Source of the DNA: Eleusine coracana subsp. coracana
Taxonomy: Eukaryota; Streptophyta; Magnoliopsida; Poales; Poaceae
Assembly: GCA_032690845.1 (NCBI GenBank)
Contig: CM064417.1
Coordinates: 22,732,808-22,796,807, forward strand
Length of the DNA: 64,000 nt
Direction of reading: 5' to 3'
Part shown: one piece after another, positions 59,696 through 64,000 of the stretch
Position numbering within the stretch: the first letter of the stretch is position 1
Layout: each line of letters begins with the position of its first letter
Notes under the pieces: generated by a model
Database searches by the model: none
Told to the model about the DNA's origin: nothing
Seen by the model: the letters and a program-made list of their open reading frames with translations, nothing else
Position numbers and translations under genes: made by a program

Positions 59696-61234
59696 TGTTG
59701 ACAGTCGTTAACTACCATTTCCGGCCATCAACATTACTCAAAATAAAGAAGGATTGTATGTTCCCACCATGCATTTTAGTTAGAATTAATAAATTTCCAC
59801 TACTGCTTGGAGAAACATTGACATGCAGGGAAAATACATAAACAGAGTGAAGAAGTGCCTCAAGATCCATGGAATGAAGTTTCGGCCAATCATAGCCAAG
59901 TACACAGATTGAATGGCCCACATACAGAAGCAAATTGCCTCAACAACCGACCTTACCATATAACTGGACACTGTGACCCACCTGGCAGGGCTCCTGAGGC
60001 GGCAAGACCCCAGTGGGCCCACCCCCTGTTCGGACAAACAGGTGGGCAGCCCACTGGGGCCCATCTTTGAATGGCGGTTCCCCACCAACTTCCCAAAGGC
60101 GGTTGGCCCCCTTAGGGTGGGAGTTACCGACCTCAGAACCGCCTTTGATAGCTATAAAAGGAAGGGAGAGGCCTCACTCCAAAGAACACACCATGAAGCA
60201 TTACTCTCTTTACCATTTTGTGTATCCCTTTAGTTTTAGTGGAGTTAGGCATACAATAAAGTATTCTTCAGTTCCCAAGTCTTTCTTGGAGTTGTGGTAT
60301 GGCTCTTGTATCTGTCTCCTTTTGTAAGATTTTATTCTATTTAATATATTTATTCTTTCTATATGGTTAGGTTTGGGCCATGTGTTTCTTGTTTGATTAT
60401 ATGATCCATTCATGTATGTGGTTATTATGCTTGCATGTTAGTAACATAGTCATACTATATTACCATGTTAGACATAATCCCTTACTATAGTCTTTATTTA
60501 TGTCGCTATAATAAGGCATGACTAAGGTGTGACTTAGATCATTTCCATGCGCTTAGTTTTCACTTAAATGTCATTGCTCCTTTTCTGATCCATCACTTAA
60601 GGGATTAGGAGTAATGTTCTAGAGATGTAAGTGTGGTTCTTAGATCAAGTGAATTCATTATTTGTCATGTAACCTATGGAGTGCTAGGGATAGGCAGTAG
60701 GTAGTGACAGCCCTAACAGTCCTTTGAAACCCCCCATGTTTGGCTATGCAATAGGCTCTTGGCCGGAATCATACTGTGGATGCAGGGGAAAACCGGATGC
60801 CCAGGGTGTGATGATTTGATTGTCTTGCATTGTCATTGTATCTATATAATAGTATATAATGTAGACTATGTAACTATATAAAAGCAACATATGAACTTAG
60901 CTATTTCTTTGTCCTTCTCCACTAGACTAAGATTTATCTAACTTGAGTATGCTATCTGTGTGTCCACTACCATGTTTATCTTTATCTTACCCCCTATGAG
61001 GACTTTGTCTCATAATCCAATATGCAAATATCTAGAATATAGTAATTACTCTGATCAATCATATGCCTTCCTTTGGGATAAAACAAATACGATACCCTGA
61101 ATACTTCTGGGTGAAATGCTACAACGATATTCTTCGTGTGCTTGCGGACTCTCTGCATTGATTAAAGATTACCAATGAACTTTTCTGGCCTCGTTGCTAA
61201 GGCAACTTAGTGAAGACGTTAAGAAATGTCAATA
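59696..61234 (+). repeat. 3' LTR of element E
   Basis: 1539 bp, TGTTGACAG ... GTCAATA. TATAAAAG at 60153-60160. The palindrome pair is decayed (GTTCGGACAAAC near 60028). R/U5 is close to the 5' LTR while U3 is much more different. The conserved TAGGCAGTAGGTAGTGACAG block is at 60691. Confidence 0.8.
60153..60160 (+). promoter_or_regulatory. TATA box of element E 3' LTR
   Basis: TATAAAAG followed by GAAGGGAGAGGCC, the same context as in the 5' LTR. Confidence 0.6.
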
Positions 61235-61653
61235 GTGGGGGACCAGTGGGAACCACCCATGGTCGGCCGAACACCCATCTTCGACCGATGGGGTGTGGGC
61301 CCACCAACCTTGGCCTTTTGCCAACGGCTGGATTTGGATCCCCACTAGCCATTTTTGACCATTTGGGATCTTTCCTATAAATTGAGTGCCCAGGTGAGAG
61401 TGGTTTGCCATTCCAAGTTCACTTCTCATTTCACTCCCTCCTTCACTCATGTGCTCAAGAGCTCTCACATTGCTTCTCCAAAGTTGTCATTCTAAAAACC
61501 ACCAAAAATATTTCCCTTCTTAGTTGGCTTTGTTTTTTTGGATTGTCCAAGTCCTTTGCAAGGTTTGGCAAGATCAAAAAAGCCGACAGATTTTATTTGC
61601 TAACCCATAACCCGTGTTCGAGTTGTTCTTGTGTTTGTGCTTAAGTGGTGCAG
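61235..61653 (+). other. Spacer before ORF-1 of the last Athila copy
   Basis: Joined directly to the LTR end at 61234, without PBS, gag or protease. It matches 56393-56818 of E. It contains TCGGCCGAACA (61263 on), TATAAATT (61376-61383) and TGCAG before the ATG. Confidence 0.72.
61376..61383 (+). promoter_or_regulatory. Candidate internal TATA box before ORF-1 (last copy)
   Basis: TCCTATAAATTGAGTG, identical over these 16 bases to the candidate box of element A at 37754-37769. Confidence 0.45.
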
Positions 61654-63136
61654 ATGAAGAAGGCTAAGGCATTGATGCAGCGGGTGACTTGTTCGTGTTC
61701 ACGCCGTTCACACGATAGCTCAAGCACATACTTCTCCATAGAGGATGAGCCAATGAGGTACATGCCCATTGAGGACGATATGGAGGAGGATGAGCCACAC
61801 ATTCTTCTTGCCGACACCAACCTACTACCGCCTACGCAACCGCAGTTTCATCCACACCAGGACGTATAACGATGACTTACTCTCCACTATAGATATGGAC
61901 CTTGAGTTCCTATCTATTTGGAAAGCTTTAGGTTGGACCGAATTTACACACATCACTGAGGGGAGTTCACACCGCCTCACTATCCAGTTTTTGTGCACCT
62001 TGCTAAAAGATAACAACAGGGTACTTTTCTGTTTGTTCGGAAAAGAATACCGTCTCACTTGGAAAGACCTTAACATCATTCTTAAGTTTAGAAGTTATTG
62101 CAACACAAGCTTAGAAGGTGCAATCTCAGGTTCTCTAAAGGGTTCTTTTTGGCAAAGGATTTCGGGAGAGTTTTCTTGTGAATGTCTTAGGACTGGTGAC
62201 ATTCACAACCTAACTCTGCAGTTGTAGCATAGGTGGCTTGCTATGACTTGTTTCCATAGACAAGACACTAGACCTATCCGTAACGATGAATTGGATGTCT
62301 TGTTTGCTTCAATCGCTAAAATTCCTATTGCTCCTGTTGTAGCTATGATTAGTCAATAGTTAGATTATATTAGGGGATCAGGACCCATTGAATGCACTTG
62401 TTTAGTGACCTGTATTGCTGTAGCGGTCAGGGCTTTAACGAACACTAGATTTGACTATCTTTCAGAGCCCCGTCCCATGATAGACTATAAATTTCTTGAG
62501 CAGGGTCACACTTTAAAGAGGGGTCACGATGGTTCTATTATCTTTTACTACCCCGGCTATACAAATGAAATCCCGCTTCCTGACCCAGGATATCATTTGG
62601 CTAGTTGTTGGGAACTAACCATACAGTTGCGGAGAGAAGGAATACCTATCAGGTTTGTCGATCGACACACGCGACAAAGCACGATGCGTACCACGACTAG
62701 CGTAACCGGAACTACAAAACTAGCCCATGATTACACTACAGGTTCAGAACATTTTGGTGACCCCGCTTGGATGTTCAAGCCGCAGCAGTATGAGACTCGA
62801 GCTTTGTCTTGGTAGCAAGCTAGTAGTGCACAATGGGGACATGGCCCCGAGTCAATCAGGACACCTCCACATCATGATGGACATCACTCTTTTTTGGGCT
62901 TTGGTCATTATGACTATGGTCCAGAATTAAGGAATCTAACGAGGAGGATGGACGATCTGGATGTGAGAATAGGGGAAATGCAAAACACTCTTGCTACTCA
63001 CGCCCAGACCACCAGAGAATGGCAGCAACACAGTGATGACCAGTTTTGTCGCCTCTAGTAGTAGCTACGAGAGTACCACGACTAAACGGCGCCTTACTAC
63101 CGTTGGAGAGGATCTGATCCTAACCAACAGGCATGA
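61654..63136 (+). pseudogene. ATHILA ORF-1-like gene of the last copy
   Basis: Starts MKKAKALM. Contains MPIEDDMEEDEPHILLADTN, then FLSIWKALGWTEFTHI (lost in E), FCLFGKEYRLTWKDLNIIL, CLRTGDIHN, TCFHRQDTRPI, FDYLSEPRPMIDYKFLEQGH, YYPGYTNEIPLPDPGYH and FDPNQQ-like end. Stops interrupt at about 62224 and 62358, plus two early frame changes. It is the best copy of the middle part. It probably belongs to element J, whose gag start is at 51855. Confidence 0.7.
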
Positions 63137-64000
63137 ACAAGAACAAGCTTGGGGGAGCACCCCCGCCAAGGCAACTTGTATCTTTCCTTTCTTTCTTCTT
63201 TTTTTGCTTTGTCGGACTTACCCGCATAAAACAAAATTAAAACTTGCAAAACTGAAACGAACAAAAATAGTAGGTTGTCATGCATGCTAGGGATGTTTAT
63301 GCCTTGATGCTGAGATGATGAATAGTTGCTCTATTTTATATCATTCCATAGCCCCTCATCTACAACTTATTACTCTCCCAATTTTTGAGTTTTTTGGCTA
63401 AACATGCTTGCCTTAAATTTGAATACTTGTGGGTTGCAAAGTGCATGATCTAAGTCTAGGTTGTTGTGAGGCATGATATGGCTAGAATAGGGCTGCTCTG
63501 ATCTTGTCCCAAAGGGAATCTCAACATGCGGAGATTTTTTTTTCCAAAATGATAAAATCGTAAAGTTCCTCAATGATGAAAATTCCTACCACGGCCATAT
63601 GTTACACTTCATTGCAAAACCTTCCACATATGCTGCTTGTTTTCACATTGAGATTTATCAAAATGCTTGCAAACTTTGTGAGATCCATTTCATGCTTTTA
63701 TGATCAAGATTCACGTACACAACCACCATCATTTGCTAATGCTCCTACACCGGGAGATAGCAATATCATTTCATTTCATCCACCACCATAACTTCTATTC
63801 TGGAAGATAGGAAAATAAATACTCCATGAATATCATGTTATGGCTCTCTCTCAATTGGTTGCATGGAAGGCATGGCTATCAAAAATAGAATAAATACTTG
63901 CTTTCAATCTTGAGCATGAAAAGAGAGAGAGAGAGAGAGAAGAAGAAGAAGAAGAAGAAGAAGAAGAAGAAGAAAAAGAAATAGCCATGCCCAAGTGCTA
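63137..64000 (+). other. 3' internal region of the last Athila copy
   Basis: Begins with the hairpin tract GGGGGAGCACCCCC (63151-63164) and is colinear with E 58337-59110. It ends at the window edge within a (GA)n and (GAA)n purine repeat (63919-63973). No gene is seen. Confidence 0.7.

Larger units (their letters stand above)
52212..61234 (+). mobile_element. Athila-type element E, nearly complete non-autonomous copy
   Basis: LTR 52212-53775, PBS, gag, protease, spacer, ORF-1-like gene, 3' region, PPT and LTR 59696-61234, about 9.0 kb. It contains no RT, RNase H or IN: protease ends near 55730 and ORF-1 starts at 56819. The two LTRs are clearly diverged in their U3 parts and no target duplication is found (TCTCT against GTGGG), so it may be old or a mosaic of two copies. 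Confidence 0.75.

Noticed and set aside
1..64000. Host protein-coding genes, tRNA, rRNA, CRISPR
   Set aside because: Every recognisable reading frame belongs to a retroelement; no exon structure, tRNA fold or regular spacer array was found by eye.

Overview
This window reads as a block of nested LTR retrotransposons from a grass (Poaceae) nuclear genome. I see no host gene, rRNA, tRNA or CRISPR array. The grass assignment rests on the repeat types: Sirevirus-like Copia LTRs with GGTCTGACCGCC-type motifs, Athila-type Gypsy elements with the PBS TGGCGCCGTTGCCGGGG, and a CRM-clade Gypsy element whose LTR starts TGATGAG. CRM elements and deep nesting suggest pericentromeric or centromeric heterochromatin; that is inference.

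Layout. (1) 1-409 and 10387-11441 are the two halves of the LTR of an outer element (K), split by a degenerate Sirevirus-like Copia element (410-10386, TSD GACCG on both sides). K continues with a tRNA-Met-type PBS and a broken coiled-coil ORF (11642-12458). (2) At 12459 K is entered by an Athila-type element (A), whose pieces are spread over 12459-46510. A holds gag and protease, then a gap, then an ORF resembling ATHILA ORF-1. I find no reverse transcriptase or integrase in it. A is interrupted by an inverted Athila fragment (13079-15505), by a 20 kb minus-strand element C (16460-36729, TSD ATCTC), by a small CRM-like deletion derivative F (38854-42499) and by a solo F LTR (42716-43614, TSD GGTCC). 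(3) C carries in its left LTR a nearly complete CRM-clade element B (17573-24354, TSD AAGAT, two 640 bp LTRs, gag-PR-RT-RH-IN), and in its interior a solo Copia LTR (27668-29326, TSD CCCAC). (4) 45358-64000 is a scrambled tandem of Athila-type pieces: an LTR shared by two element bodies, a gag fragment D, a 2.5 kb LTR G, a partial LTR plus gag fragment J, a nearly complete element E (52212-61234), and the ORF-1 and 3' region of another copy (61235-64000).

How it works together. The best preserved coding capacity is B, with recognisable catalytic motifs, but it is inactive: several nonsense codons and a frameshift, mostly explained by C-to-T or G-to-A changes. The Athila copies form a family that keeps gag, PR and ORF-1 but has no RT or IN in the intervals I can compare, so it would depend on an autonomous partner.

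The most interesting signals are in this Athila-like family. There is a 28-codon leader frame in which the next codon is a stop in three of four gag copies (TAG, TAG, TGA). A promoter-like module shared by the LTR and the interval before ORF-1 combines paired TTCGGCCGAA palindromes with a TATA box. A GGGGGAGCACCCCC hairpin follows the ORF-1 stop. A block of about 30 nt is conserved in otherwise diverged LTRs. Tandem PBS-containing repeats lie at LTR 3' ends. All similarity statements are from reading and memory; no search was run.
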